Assembly: GCA_030644725.1 (NCBI GenBank)
Contig: CP130629.1
Span: 3,983,501 to 4,047,500 of the forward strand
Direction of reading: 5' to 3'
DNA: 64,000 nt
DNA from: Candidatus Electrothrix communis
Lineage (GTDB): Bacteria > Desulfobacterota > Desulfobulbia > Desulfobulbales > Desulfobulbaceae
The first letter of the stretch is position 1. Every line of letters starts with the position of its first letter. Positions 23,956-34,595 of this stretch are shown one piece after another. Both the position numbers and the translations under genes were made by a program. Below the pieces are notes generated by a model, which saw nothing but the letters and a program-made list of their open reading frames with translations, ran no database searches and had not been told where the DNA came from.

Positions 23956-26748
23956 CTAAAAACGAGGCCTTTGGTTGTCGGAGTTGCCTATTTCTCCAAA
24001 TGAGCTTGCTATTGCCTTAAACTGCTGAATGTTCTTCCCGTTATTTCCTTTTATCTCGTTATTATTCAGGAAGATGCCTGAGAGGCTCTCTTGCGGATAA
24101 CCGACCACGGCACCGCCGCTTCTGCTGCTGGATGTATCGGTCACATTGTTTTTTATTATATTTCCTTGTGTAACAAGGCCATTTTTATGGAGAGAGGAAA
24201 TGAAAATACCGCATTGTCGATTATTGAGTATTGAATTATTTCTGACCTTAATTTTGCTCTCTTCTTCCGCATATACAGCATCGGCTGTGCCGGGATTAAT
24301 GGCAATGCCGATAACGTTGTCGCGAATTTCGTTATCCTCAATCTGCGGATACGCTTCTTCTCTGATGCCTATACCCACGTAATTATCGTATATGGTGTTG
24401 TTTCTGAGGGTGGGTTTGGAGAGGCCTCGGACCCCAATACCTGTCACCTTATTATTGTATATGGTGTTCTCGTAGATCTGTCCATAGGTGCCCAGGCCGT
24501 GACTTACGCCGATGGCATTATCAAAGATAAAATTATTGTGGATTTTGGCTTTTTCCGTGAAACGTTTATGGCCGTGGATTCCGATCCCTACATGTTTGTT
24601 GCCGCTAATTTTATTATTGAAAATTTCTGGGCTGGAATTCAATATTTGCAGACCATGCCCGAAGATTCCTGCTCCGCCGCCGGTAACAACAAACCCTTGC
24701 ATTTTTCCGGAAGTCATATTGTCGAGATAACATATAAAAACAGTTGCGTCGTTATTGTCTTCTCCGCCGCCGTCAATAACTGGCCAACCCACGCCGATGA
24801 GGTCGACAACCTTGTCGACGATGATCTTTTCTTTATATACCCCGGCATTGACGATGATTTGATCATTGACCTCAGCAGTATCAAGGGCGCTTTGTATGGT
24901 TGGATATTCATCTGGTACGATTCGTTGCCCGATAAAGCGGCTTTGTCGAGAGCAGATATGGGCTGTGTTGGGTTCGCTGTACTTCTTGCCGTTTCCCACC
25001 ATAAGTTGCACGGTGTAACAGCCAGGAGCGTCTAGCACAAAAGTCGGTTTTGCCGTGTAGGCGTCGGCAAAGGTTGTCCTGCTAGCAGCAGGTTTACGGG
25101 TAAATTTCCATAAGAAATTGAGTTCGTTGCCGTTTTGTTTCCTTTTATCATAAGCGGACAGTTTGACCGTGTCGCCCACGTTCACCGGGCTCGTCTGTTT
25201 GCTTATTTTTGCTGTTGGTGGTTTGTCGCTATCAACGATCAAGGTGATTGTTTTTGGGTTGCTGTGTAATCCCCAGCGGTCGGTAACAGTGAGGCTCACC
25301 CTGTAGGTGCCGCCCTTATCGCTGGCAAGCTTGGTTTTTGCTTTTGCCAAAGCAGATAAGGTTGCTTTGCTTCCCGCAGGTTTGGCCAGCAAGCGCCATT
25401 CGTAGGAAAGTTCGTCTCCGTTGGGGTCTCTGCTCACTTTACCATCAAGGGGTATTTTCCCCCCGGCATAGAATTTTCGGTCTGGAAGGTCAATATCCGC
25501 TACAGGGCTGACGTTTGCAGGTCGTTCTTCCGGGAAAGCGAAGGGGCCACCATAGATGCCCATATCATTTTTGTCCGCGCCCAGAGAGGGGCCGAAGTTC
25601 GTATCGTTAAAGCTGACATCAGGATCTCCGCTATCGATTGCAGGCGAGCCGGGTTGGAGATGATAGTCGTGTTTTGCTGGGTTGACAAAAAGTGGATCAG
25701 CTAAGATGTTTTTGGTCTTTTCCAGGCTGACCATGTCTTCGTATCCACCGAACTGGAGTCGAGTGTACCAAAGAAAATCAGGATGGAATCCATTGACCTT
25801 ATTATTGGCAAAGAGGAGGTTATGTGAATAGCCAGAACCGTTGGCGTGAATACCTGCCTCTCCGTTAAGGGTAATGATGTTATTTTTTATTTTTGGGGTC
25901 TCTACTTCAGCCGTTGTTACGTCAACAGTAGGCTCGCCAATGGAAATCCCAGCAAGCAGATTGCTGGTAACCGTATTATTGGCTATGAGCATAGGTGTTG
26001 CACCAGCGCGTATACCGGCATGGCCGTTCTGGTAGACAAGGTTGTTGCGGATGGTGCCTGTTGCCCAGGCCGCATTGACGCCGGCTCTTTTGTTATTATG
26101 AAGGATGTTGTTGGACATATTTATAGTTGAAAGCTCTGTGCCCCCGACATTGATTCCAGCTGTAAGGTTGTAGCTGATCTTATTGCCTTGAATAATGACG
26201 GAGCTGTTTTTTTCCAGCATAATTCCTGCCCGCCCGTTGGCAGCAATCATGTTGTTGGTGATATTTGCATTACAGGTGCGGAGAAAAATTCCTGCGGCAT
26301 TATTTCCTGTAATAAAGTTATTTTTTATAGTTATGGTGATTGAGTCCGCGTAGATACCTGGGCCGATCAAGGCCTCTGGAGCGATTAGTGGTGCCTTTCC
26401 ACCGGTGATGATAAAGCCGTCTATTACCGCTCTATCCGCGCCGAAGACGGAAAAACCGCCTCGTGGATTGCCCCCTAGTGTAGTGGCATTCAATGCTATA
26501 TCGCGTTTCGTAAAGTTACTGTTCCAGCCCCCTTCCAGGATGATCCCAGGACGTAGGGTTATTCGTTCAAAATATTTGCCTGCTGCAACCCGGATGGTAT
26601 CGTTTTCCTGGGCAACCTGGATGGCCCCGTTAATGGACGGATAATCATTGGGCACGAAGATAATCTTTGCTGCCGCAGGCGAGGAGAGATAAACAGCAAG
26701 GCATGTTGCTGCAATGGTAAAAAAAAGATGCCGTATGGGGAAAGTCAT
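23956..26748 (-). CDS. Secreted right-handed beta-helix protein with central PKD-like domains
   Basis: About 930 residues. A signal peptide (to about SSPAAA) leads to a pectate-lyase-like beta-helix with many N-x-I/A-G repeats (about 30-400; NNFITGN, NNMIAANG, NNILHNN), two PKD/Ig-like domains (about 420-610; DPNGDELSYEWRL and a second copy) and a second beta-helix to the C-terminus (IVPDEYPTIQSALDTA opens it, mirroring VPNDYPSINGAIQVA at the N-terminus). The NosD/parallel-beta-helix repeats suggest binding or cleavage of polysaccharide, but no catalytic residues are identifiable. I use ATG 26748; a TTG nine codons upstream has no better ribosome site. It should be exported; an outer-surface or periplasmic role is inferred. 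Confidence 0.85.
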   Translation of the reverse strand: MTFPIRHLFFTIAATCLAVYLSSPAAAKIIFVPNDYPSINGAIQVAQENDTIRVAAGKYFERITLRPGIILEGGWNSNFTKRDIALNATTLGGNPRGGFSVFGADRAVIDGFIITGGKAPLIAPEALIGPGIYADSITITIKNNFITGNNAAGIFLRTCNANITNNMIAANGRAGIMLEKNSSVIIQGNKISYNLTAGINVGGTELSTINMSNNILHNNKRAGVNAAWATGTIRNNLVYQNGHAGIRAGATPMLIANNTVTSNLLAGISIGEPTVDVTTAEVETPKIKNNIITLNGEAGIHANGSGYSHNLLFANNKVNGFHPDFLWYTRLQFGGYEDMVSLEKTKNILADPLFVNPAKHDYHLQPGSPAIDSGDPDVSFNDTNFGPSLGADKNDMGIYGGPFAFPEERPANVSPVADIDLPDRKFYAGGKIPLDGKVSRDPNGDELSYEWRLLAKPAGSKATLSALAKAKTKLASDKGGTYRVSLTVTDRWGLHSNPKTITLIVDSDKPPTAKISKQTSPVNVGDTVKLSAYDKRKQNGNELNFLWKFTRKPAASRTTFADAYTAKPTFVLDAPGCYTVQLMVGNGKKYSEPNTAHICSRQSRFIGQRIVPDEYPTIQSALDTAEVNDQIIVNAGVYKEKIIVDKVVDLIGVGWPVIDGGGEDNNDATVFICYLDNMTSGKMQGFVVTGGGAGIFGHGLQILNSSPEIFNNKISGNKHVGIGIHGHKRFTEKAKIHNNFIFDNAIGVSHGLGTYGQIYENTIYNNKVTGIGVRGLSKPTLRNNTIYDNYVGIGIREEAYPQIEDNEIRDNVIGIAINPGTADAVYAEEESKIKVRNNSILNNRQCGIFISSLHKNGLVTQGNIIKNNVTDTSSSRSGGAVVGYPQESLSGIFLNNNEIKGNNGKNIQQFKAIASSFGEIGNSDNQRPRF

Positions 26749-26775
26749 CGGGAAGTCGGATAGCTGATAATTCAA

Positions 26776-27172
26776 TTAAACGTATTGAAGTGAAAAATCT
26801 TGTTAAGAAGCACAGAATTCAGAATCGATAAATATAGATAGGTGGTAATGAAATAAGGAAAGTACAAGATGTCGGATTGTTTTGATCCTTGTTGAGAGTG
26901 TACTTGGCGAACACAGGTTGTGTTCAAAGGATGTTTTTTTGTTTCGGTTTGATTCTGATGAGCTTGTGAGCAGGGCTGGGGAAAAATGAGGGCTGCGCTT
27001 AATTTCGACATCTTCAAACTCGAAGCAGAGCCTGACCCTACAAGGCTCTGCTTTATAATATGCCATACGCTCTGTCTCGCCAGCAGGAGAAAATCATACC
27101 CGGATACACGTCTTCTACTCAGGATTCTGTGCAGAAAAGGTCAACAGGTTCGAATCAGAACCGAACAACGAA
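26776..27172. other. Intergenic region, no supported gene
   Basis: About 400 bases between two minus-strand genes. Short overlapping frames here have no ribosome sites or recognisable content. It contains the hairpin at 27023-27053. Confidence 0.5.
27023..27053. terminator. Hairpin, possible weak terminator of the minus-strand gene at 27173
   Basis: AAGCAGAGCC and GGCTCTGCTT form a perfect 10-base stem with an 11-base loop. It lies downstream of the minus-strand gene, but no T run follows on that strand. Confidence 0.4.
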
Positions 27173-27610
27173 TTAGAAGGACGTGGTAAACAGATCAAAA
27201 CGCCATTTTGATTCTTCCAGGTCTTTGTCGAATTCCTGCCGGGGAATAACCTTACCAGCATTTATGGCCAGGATGTTGTCATTGGAGCTGAAGTGAAGCA
27301 GTCCTTTGGGTTGCCCGTTATTTAGGTACGCCTGTCCGTAGTATGGAGGGGAGTAGTAAAAGAGACCGTACAGTAAACCGCCCAATGCGCCCACTCCCAT
27401 ACCTTTCAGCATGTAGTCAGAAAAAATTTCATCGCCGTCATCTTCGCTCAGCAGGCCGATAGACAGTCCGGCAATCCCGCCGACAGCAGTTCCCCAAAGG
27501 CTGTCCATAAAAATAACCTCAAGCGGTTGGGTACGTCCCTGTGTTGTTCCACCCAAGACCAGAGCAGCGGATACCACGACAATGCTTACAGCTTTTGTTA
27601 ACCAGTTCAT
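27173..27610 (-). CDS. Glycine-rich envelope protein, unknown function
   Basis: 145 residues. A signal peptide (cleavage near VLGGTTQGRTQ) is followed by two hydrophobic glycine-rich stretches (WGTAVGGIAGLSIGLL and GMGVGALGGLLYGLF) like the glycine-zipper helices of small outer-membrane or membrane proteins, then a Tyr-rich loop and a polar tail. AGGAGG lies about 7 bases before the ATG, a strong start. Not recognised further. It has about 370 bases of AT-rich DNA upstream and stands alone. Confidence 0.72.
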   Translation of the reverse strand: MNWLTKAVSIVVVSAALVLGGTTQGRTQPLEVIFMDSLWGTAVGGIAGLSIGLLSEDDGDEIFSDYMLKGMGVGALGGLLYGLFYYSPPYYGQAYLNNGQPKGLLHFSSNDNILAINAGKVIPRQEFDKDLEESKWRFDLFTTSF

Positions 27611-27976
27611 TCAAACCTCCTCTTGTGCAGCATAATTAATTGAAGCTTTTCTTTTGCTTAGGGGAGAATTACCCATAGATATCAGGTCGGTTGGCTCTCT
27701 GTGAAAAGCCATTCTTTTTGTGTAGGGTCAATAACAAAAAGCTTGGTACCACAGAAGAGGCAAGCTGATAATAGGGTAAAATTTTATATCCCCTTATCCC
27801 TCACATTTAAAATAAAACAAATTATCATAAAATGATACTTTTTTATGCTGAAAAACACATCTTTCAGCTAAGGTAGCTGATCCTGAATACGGGGGGACTA
27901 TAGAAGAAAAATGACGGTAAGCGGACGGAAGTATATTTTTTTTTACTTCTGTTTTTCTCTATCGTCTCGTTGTGCT
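27611..27976. other. AT-rich intergenic region
   Basis: 366 bases with no supported gene. It separates two minus-strand genes and presumably contains the promoter of the 27610 gene. I see no repeat or clear terminator. Confidence 0.5.
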
Positions 27977-28528
27977 CTACGTTAATTTTTTCGATGCCTG
28001 TTTTTTAGGGCCTCCAGGCGGGAGTTCGGGAAAAGAGGGGGTGCTGCGTCGGAAGAGGGTTTCCTGCTTTGCACGAGCTAAGTATCCAAGCAGGCATCCA
28101 CCGCCAGCAGTTAACAACATGGAGCCGAAGGTGATAAACTGGCTGTAGAGCAGCACCCCGCCCAGAACAACAAGGCCAGTGACAACGGTACCCACTTTCA
28201 TATTCGCCATTGCATAGGCCCGTTTTGTTTCTTTGAGTATCTCCTTATGCTTTTTATTCGCAAGCCTGTTTTTTTGTCGCTCCGCATTAACCCGGAGTTT
28301 CTCCCGTTCTTTGGCATGGGCCTCCTTGATCGACTCCATGGCCGCAAAATTATTTTGTCGGGCAAGGGAGGAAAACCAGAGGGCCATGAGAAGAATAAAA
28401 GCCACATCCAGGGCGACCAGGGCAAAAAGGAGATTGTTCTCGGTAACAGGCCCCCCGGTAATGAGAAGGTACGAGAGTCCTGCCGTAGCTGCCTGGAGAA
28501 TAATGATTCCAGGGAGAAATCTGATCAT
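27977..28528 (-). CDS. Membrane protein with central coiled coil, unknown
   Basis: 183 residues. Two N-terminal hydrophobic helices (about 3-24 and 32-54), a strongly charged helical segment rich in Lys, Arg and Glu (about 65-110), then two more helices (about 112-133 and 135-152) and a basic Pro-rich tail. This is a four-helix inner-membrane protein with a cytoplasmic coiled coil. No family is recognised. It starts 28 bases after the end of the VWA gene in the same direction, so the two are probably one operon. Confidence 0.65.
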   Translation of the reverse strand: MIRFLPGIIILQAATAGLSYLLITGGPVTENNLLFALVALDVAFILLMALWFSSLARQNNFAAMESIKEAHAKEREKLRVNAERQKNRLANKKHKEILKETKRAYAMANMKVGTVVTGLVVLGGVLLYSQFITFGSMLLTAGGGCLLGYLARAKQETLFRRSTPSFPELPPGGPKKQASKKLT

Positions 28529-28556
28529 AGTAAAATGGTAAACAAAATATTACAGT

Positions 28557-30305
28557 TTATTTTTCAGCCAGTATCTCGGCTGTCTCGACAAGCCGTATGA
28601 ACTCGGCCCGGTAGCCTTCTTCGTCCGTGCCCTTTGCACCCTTGGCAAGGGTGAGGATTTGCGGCCAGCCGACTCCGTCGGCATGATCGGAATTGCTGAG
28701 CAGCATACCGAAACCGGCAACAGAGGCCGCAAAACGGAAATCATTGCCTGTGTCCTCCAGTGCAAGTTTGTTATCTTTAACCACGGTGCTGAGCAGAACA
28801 GATTCAGATGTTTGAAGGGGCTTATAGCGCAGCTTGACGGTCATCAACTCATCAGCATATTGCGTCTCCGAACTTTGCTCAGCTTTCTGATATTTGAGCG
28901 GGTCTACGGAAGGCTGGCCAGCAGCACCGGTCGGGATCAGCTCATACAGGGCCGTGACCCTGTGCCCAACCCCGATTTCACCGGCGTCTTTTTTATCGTC
29001 ATTAAAGTCTTCATCGGCAAGTGCCCGGTTTTCATAGCCGATGAGCCGGTACGCACCGACCTTTTTCGGATTAAATTCCACCTGAATTTTGACATCGCCT
29101 GCCAGAGCAAAGAGCGTGCCGCTCATCTCTTTGACCATAACCTTTTTCGCCTCCAGCAGGCTGTCAATATAGGCATAGTTGCCGTTCCCCTTATCCGCGA
29201 GGATTTCCATTGTGTCATCATGATAGTTGCCCATGCCGAAGCCGAGTACGGTTAGGTGAATACCTGATTTTCTCTTTTCCTCAACCAGCTTTTGCAGCTC
29301 CCCACGACTGGTGGTGCCCACATTGAAATCTCCGTCCGAAGCAAGGACGATCCGGTTATTGCCGTTTGGAAGAAAGGCCTGTTCGGCCAATTGGTAGGCC
29401 GTGGTAATACCGCTGGAGGCATGGGTTGAGCCTCCTGCCCCTAGTGCCTCAATGGCGGCGATGATTTTCTGTTGCTCAGAACCGGCTGTCGGAGGCAGTA
29501 TCACGTGATCATGCCCGGCATAGACCACTATGGAAATTCGATCGTTCCTGCCCATTTGCTTGACCAGCATCTTCATGGATTTTTGCAGGAGGGGGAGTTT
29601 ATTGGGCGCGGACATGGAGCCAGAAACATCGATGAGAAAGACCAGGTTCGACGGCGGGAGATCTTTTTTGTCAATATCTTTTGCCTTCAGGCCGATTCGA
29701 ACCAGCTTGCGGCTGTTATTCCAAGGGCAGGGGCCGACCTCGGTTGTCACGGAGAAAGGATGTTCGGCATCCGGTTGAGGGTAATCATAGGAGAAATAAT
29801 TGATCATCTCCTCAATGCGTACAGCTCCCTTGGGCGGCAGTTTTCCCTCATTGATAAAGCGGCGTACATTGCTGTAGGAGGCTGTATCCACGTCAATGGA
29901 AAAAGTTGACAGGGGATCGTTGACTGTGCTGATGAAGCCGTTTTCTTGCAGAGCATTATAGGATTCCGTGTTCCATTCGGGCTGTGGCTGAGGGGCTGCC
30001 ATGTTCACAATCGACATGGACCTGACAGGAGCTTTAGCTATCATAGCTATACTCTCTTCCGCATCCGCCATGCCTGCAAACTTTTCTTTTTTCTCCCTCA
30101 CTTGTTTTGATTCAACAAGAGGATGGTTTGCCGACGGTTCAGTCTTTGACGCGCCGATTATGTTGTTCTCGTCCAACGTCGTATCAAGAGCAACGGTCGT
30201 TTCTTGCCGCAGGACATCCTTTTTCGGAACATTTTCTTTTGGTGTATTAGAACAGGCGGTCAGGGCGATCAGGAGGATAAAAAGAATGATTTTCTTGATG
30301 TTCAT
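28557..30305 (-). CDS. YfbK-family von Willebrand factor A lipoprotein
   Basis: 582 residues. The N-terminus is a lipoprotein signal with lipobox LTACS, so the mature protein is anchored in a membrane by Cys18. After a low-complexity linker come the YfbK-type N-terminal region (TASYSNVRRFINEG.LPP, VRIEEMINYF), a VWA domain with an intact MIDAS (DVSGSMS, Thr in GGSTHASSG, Asp in LASDGDF) and a C-terminal DUF3520-like beta region. The MIDAS binds a divalent cation and mediates protein contacts; no enzyme activity is expected. An AGGAGC site precedes the ATG. A four-helix membrane protein is encoded directly downstream. Confidence 0.9.
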   Translation of the reverse strand: MNIKKIILFILLIALTACSNTPKENVPKKDVLRQETTVALDTTLDENNIIGASKTEPSANHPLVESKQVREKKEKFAGMADAEESIAMIAKAPVRSMSIVNMAAPQPQPEWNTESYNALQENGFISTVNDPLSTFSIDVDTASYSNVRRFINEGKLPPKGAVRIEEMINYFSYDYPQPDAEHPFSVTTEVGPCPWNNSRKLVRIGLKAKDIDKKDLPPSNLVFLIDVSGSMSAPNKLPLLQKSMKMLVKQMGRNDRISIVVYAGHDHVILPPTAGSEQQKIIAAIEALGAGGSTHASSGITTAYQLAEQAFLPNGNNRIVLASDGDFNVGTTSRGELQKLVEEKRKSGIHLTVLGFGMGNYHDDTMEILADKGNGNYAYIDSLLEAKKVMVKEMSGTLFALAGDVKIQVEFNPKKVGAYRLIGYENRALADEDFNDDKKDAGEIGVGHRVTALYELIPTGAAGQPSVDPLKYQKAEQSSETQYADELMTVKLRYKPLQTSESVLLSTVVKDNKLALEDTGNDFRFAASVAGFGMLLSNSDHADGVGWPQILTLAKGAKGTDEEGYRAEFIRLVETAEILAEK

Positions 30306-30630
30306 TGCGAGCTCCTGCCTGTTTATTCCTTATTATTGAACAGCTTCAAGGTCTTTTGGTCAGCCGAGAAAATGTGTGCCGGTTTCTTTGCTTTTCGATT
30401 TTCGAGGTGTACAATGATACATTATGCATTAAATTTCCTTATACTCATTACACGATGATAAAAAAAACGGCAATACATTTGGATATATTCTTGCGGCCTT
30501 ATCAGAACGGCCTGTAGAGAGTTATGTCCGTACCTGAGAGCAGTACCACGAAGGGGCATTGAAAGGGGGTTTGGAAATCTCAGAGAGAAGTGGACGCTGT
30601 GAAGATATGAGCTGCATGTTCAAGGCAGAC
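30306..30630. other. Intergenic region before the dCache kinase pair
   Basis: About 325 bases between the divergent VWA gene and the first kinase; the promoters of both should lie here. The kinase frame extends upstream to a TTG at 30559, so part of this may be coding. No repeat seen. Confidence 0.45.
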
Positions 30631-33600
30631 ATGAAGGAGAAGCACAGAAGCATGAGGAAAAAGAGAGAGAGTGATGTAATGGCGGGAGCTCTTCCCCGGG
30701 GTGTCTATGCTATTAAAAAAGATATATTTTGTTATATCCTGGCCGGAATGGTGTTGTTAGGATTGGTTTATCTCTTTTCGGTTTTCTGGATGTATCGGCA
30801 GCAGGATGCGGCTCGGTATGAGGAATGGAGGGAAACTGTTGATGAAATTTATTTAAACCGGCTCAGTGAAGCAGAAAAGAACCTGAGATCGCTTCTGTTG
30901 GTGCTGCGCGAAAATCCAGTCCTTCAGCAGCAATTTACGGCCGGAGACCGGAAAATGCTCCTGGAGACGAGTCGTTCTCTGGAGCAGAGCCTGCGTGAGG
31001 AGTATCATATCACCCATTTTTATTTTCACACGCCGGACAGGATTAATTTTCTCAGAGTGCATCAACCCAAACGTTATGGAGACAGGATTGATCGTTTGAC
31101 TATCCGGCAGTCGGCCGAAACAGGAAAAATCACTTCTGGGCTGGAGATAGGGCCGTTGGGAACCCTGACGTTGCGGGCGGTTATTCCCTGGTATGCCGGG
31201 GAACAACTGATCGGTTATCTGGAATTGGGCAGGGAACTGGCTTCGATAGCCTCTGTTTTTCATCAATCCGATACTGTTGACGGCTACCTGCTGACGGTGA
31301 ATAAACAATTTGTTGAACACCGGGGCTGGATTTTGGGTATGGCCATGTTGAACCGACCGGCTGATTGGTCTGCTTTTTCAGATAGAGTAATTATGGTCAA
31401 TACCTTGCCTGAGCGGTTTGCCTATCTCGGGAGTGAACAGAAGGAGCAGCATCGTCTCCAGACCTTTCTGCATCGCTTTGTTTTTCCGAAAAACATGTTC
31501 TACCTGATACATGATCGACCGTTGGTCGATGTTGCTGGCAGACATCTGGGCAGCCTGATCTTTGTTCATGACGAATTAAAAGAACTTCTGCTTGCCCGGC
31601 GGATGAATAATTTTTTTCTGCTTACTCTGCTGGGCTTGGCAGTCCTGCTGCTGATTGTTTATTACCATGTGCTGCGCAGAGCGGAACTCCAGCTGGTGGA
31701 GTCCGGAGCTATCCTGGAGGAAAGCCGTCAGCAGCTGGCACTTGCTCTGGAAGTGGCTGATTTGGGCATGTGGGATTGGCGACCGCAACAGGGTGATGTC
31801 GTCTATACCAACGATATTTTTTTCACCATGCTGGGATATCCGGCAGAAAATTTGCCGTTCAAGATGGAACGATGGCTAGAATTGATCCACCCTGATGATC
31901 TTGGCGGGGTCTTGACTGTGCGTCGGCTTTTTCTTGACAGCGATGATAGTTGCTATTGTAGGGAATATCGGGTGCGCACCGTTAACGGACAATGGAAATG
32001 GATCCGAGATGTGGGGCGCGTGGTCAGTCGTAATCGTCTAGGGGGGGCAGAGCGTTTCATGGGGGTACATATCGACATCACCCAGAGAAAGGAGGCTGAA
32101 GCCCAGATGCAGGGTAATTATGAACGACTGATTACCTTTATGGAGACCTTGCCTGATGCTGCTTTTCTCAAGGACGGGGAAGGGCGTTGGCAGTTGACCA
32201 ACTGGACAGCACGGGACCTGTTTAAAATTGAAGGATTTTCCTGGCAGGGCAGGACTGATGCTGAGCTTGCTGAAGCACGACCTGATTGGGCAACGGCTCA
32301 TCTTGCCTGTATTGTCAGTGACCGGGAAGCGTGGCAGGCAAAAAAAATGTTTATCGAGTATGAGGAGGTCCGAGGGGAAGATGAACAGGAGCGGGTTTTC
32401 GAGGTCAGAAAGATGCCGCTGTTTTTTCCTGACGGACGCCGCAGAGCTTTAGTCATCATCGGGCGTGATATTACCACCGAGAGATTGGCTGAGAAAAAAT
32501 TGAAAAAGAGTGAGCAATTCCTGGCCCAGACCCAGCAGATAGCGGGGCTCGGTAGTTGGCGTCAGTATTTTCCCGGTAACAGGCAGGAATGGTCGCCGGA
32601 GATGTATGCTCTTCTAGAGCTTGAATCAGTAGGCACCGAGGCATCCTTAGCCTCGTTTCTTGAAGTCGTGCATCCCGATGACCGGCAGCTGGTCAGCGAT
32701 ACTTATATACAAGCCATCCGAAGTAGGGCGTCCTTCAGTATAGAGCACAGGCTGTTGATGAAAGACGGACGGGTGAAATATGTGCTTGAACGAGGTGAGG
32801 TCGAGTATGACGATGAGGGCCATCCCTTGCAGTCCATCGGTTCGGTACTGGATATCACTGCGCGGAAGAGAATAGAGCAGGAGCTTATTGAGGCACAGCA
32901 GCATGCCGAAGCGGCCAGTCAGGCAAAATCAAAATTTCTTGCCAATATGAGTCATGAGCTTCGTACTCCGATGAACGCTATTATCGGAATGTCGAAACTC
33001 GCCCTTGAGACAGAGTTGACAGATGAGCAGAGGAATTATATCGATAAAGCGCATTGTTCTGCTGGATTACTGCTTGGTATTCTCAATGATATTTTAGATT
33101 TTTCCAAGATTGAGGCTGGCAAGATGAGTTTGGAGATTATTAACTATCAGCTCCATGCCGTGTTTGAAAATTTACATAACCTTATCGGATTAAAGGCAGC
33201 CGAAAAAGGTCTGTTTTTGCATATTGATATTGCTGATAATGTCCCTGATGCCTTGCAGGGGGATCCCCTGCGTCTTGGTCAGATCCTGGTTAATCTGGTC
33301 AATAATGCGATTAAATTCACGGAAAAGGGGAGTGTCGCTGTCTCCGTTGAATTGATAGAGCGGACAGAAAACCAGGTGGCCCTTCATTTCAGTGTAACAG
33401 ATACCGGCATCGGTATGACCCCGGATCAGCAGAACAGGCTGTTTCAGCTTTTCAGTCAGGCTGACAGCTCTATTACCCGTAAATATGGCGGTACCGGATT
33501 GGGGCTGTCCATTTGCAAACGCCTGGTCGAAATGATGGGCGGAAAGATCTGGGCCGAGAGTGCGCACGGTCAGGGATCGAGTTTTCATTTTATCCTGCCC

Positions 33601-34464
33601 CAGCAGATCGGCAATGTCCTTGCTTCTCTTGAGGAGAGATCTGGAGTGGCAGAGGATCTCAGCCGATTGCACGGGATTAAAATTTTACTGGTAGAAGATA
33701 ATGATATCAATCAGGAGCTTGCCGAGCTTATGCTGAGCCGCCAAGGCATGGAGGTGACTGTTGCTGGCAACGGTGAAGAGGCCTTGTCCGCCCTTGGCCA
33801 GCAGGAGTTCGACGGCGTGCTTATGGATATTCAGATGCCAGTTATGGACGGATACACAGCCTGCGTAGAGATACGCAAGGACCCCCGGTATAAGGATCTG
33901 CCCATTATCGCCCTGACAGCAAATGTCATGGCCGGTGATCGGGAGAAGAGCAGGAAGGCCGGGATGAACGGGCATATCGGTAAGCCATTTCGGGAAGAGG
34001 AGATGTTTGCCACCATGGTGCGCCTGATTCGACCGGAGACGCCTCCGCCTGTCAGGGAGCGGAAGCAGGATGAGAAAGAGACGGTGAAGACATTTACCGG
34101 AAAGGAGCCGATGAGTTTCTTTGGTCTTGCAGGTATTGAGGCTGGGAAAGGAATGAAAAATACCATGAACGATCCTGAGATTTATCGGCAGGTCTTGCTG
34201 CTCTTTCGTAAAGACCAGGGCGATTTTTCCCGGCAGTTTCAAGAGTCACTCACTGGGGATGATCCTCAGGCCCCGACCCGATTAGCACATACCTTGAAGG
34301 GGATAGCTGGAACTGTGGGCGCAACACAGCTTCAGGAAGAGGCTTTGCGATTAGAGATCCTTTGCAGTGAGGCTGGACCGGAGGAGGCAAGGGAAGAGCA
34401 GTTCCGCAGGGTCACCAAGGGATTAGATGCGGTTTTTGTGGAACTGGATCGTTTTTTTGGTTGA
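30631..34464 (+). CDS. Hybrid histidine kinase, dCache_3-type sensor with PAS x3, REC and HPt
   Basis: About 1277 residues from ATG 30631 (AAGG 6 bases upstream; longer TTG/ATG starts at 30559 and 30607 are possible). A membrane helix ([18 protein letters not shown]) opens a double-Cache sensor of the dCache_3 type, marked by [18 protein letters not shown]. After a second helix come three PAS-type domains, HisKA (SHELRTP, His775), HATPase_c, a receiver (Asp1066 in [11 protein letters not shown]) and a C-terminal HPt (His1220 in LAHTLKG). It should sense a small periplasmic ligand and feed a phosphorelay. The next gene is a shorter paralogue, probably from a tandem duplication. Confidence 0.92.
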   Translation: MKEKHRSMRKKRESDVMAGALPRGVYAIKKDIFCYILAGMVLLGLVYLFSVFWMYRQQDAARYEEWRETVDEIYLNRLSEAEKNLRSLLLVLRENPVLQQQFTAGDRKMLLETSRSLEQSLREEYHITHFYFHTPDRINFLRVHQPKRYGDRIDRLTIRQSAETGKITSGLEIGPLGTLTLRAVIPWYAGEQLIGYLELGRELASIASVFHQSDTVDGYLLTVNKQFVEHRGWILGMAMLNRPADWSAFSDRVIMVNTLPERFAYLGSEQKEQHRLQTFLHRFVFPKNMFYLIHDRPLVDVAGRHLGSLIFVHDELKELLLARRMNNFFLLTLLGLAVLLLIVYYHVLRRAELQLVESGAILEESRQQLALALEVADLGMWDWRPQQGDVVYTNDIFFTMLGYPAENLPFKMERWLELIHPDDLGGVLTVRRLFLDSDDSCYCREYRVRTVNGQWKWIRDVGRVVSRNRLGGAERFMGVHIDITQRKEAEAQMQGNYERLITFMETLPDAAFLKDGEGRWQLTNWTARDLFKIEGFSWQGRTDAELAEARPDWATAHLACIVSDREAWQAKKMFIEYEEVRGEDEQERVFEVRKMPLFFPDGRRRALVIIGRDITTERLAEKKLKKSEQFLAQTQQIAGLGSWRQYFPGNRQEWSPEMYALLELESVGTEASLASFLEVVHPDDRQLVSDTYIQAIRSRASFSIEHRLLMKDGRVKYVLERGEVEYDDEGHPLQSIGSVLDITARKRIEQELIEAQQHAEAASQAKSKFLANMSHELRTPMNAIIGMSKLALETELTDEQRNYIDKAHCSAGLLLGILNDILDFSKIEAGKMSLEIINYQLHAVFENLHNLIGLKAAEKGLFLHIDIADNVPDALQGDPLRLGQILVNLVNNAIKFTEKGSVAVSVELIERTENQVALHFSVTDTGIGMTPDQQNRLFQLFSQADSSITRKYGGTGLGLSICKRLVEMMGGKIWAESAHGQGSSFHFILPQQIGNVLASLEERSGVAEDLSRLHGIKILLVEDNDINQELAELMLSRQGMEVTVAGNGEEALSALGQQEFDGVLMDIQMPVMDGYTACVEIRKDPRYKDLPIIALTANVMAGDREKSRKAGMNGHIGKPFREEEMFATMVRLIRPETPPPVRERKQDEKETVKTFTGKEPMSFFGLAGIEAGKGMKNTMNDPEIYRQVLLLFRKDQGDFSRQFQESLTGDDPQAPTRLAHTLKGIAGTVGATQLQEEALRLEILCSEAGPEEAREEQFRRVTKGLDAVFVELDRFFG

Positions 34465-34595
34465 GACAGACTTTTTCTTTGTTGTGATGTTAACGGTGCT
34501 TTTATGCGGAAAGGTGCTGGCGCCTCTCTCCCCGGATTAAGAACCTGTGTTTTTCTTATCCATTATTTTCGTCAACTTTTTTGATAAACGAAAAA

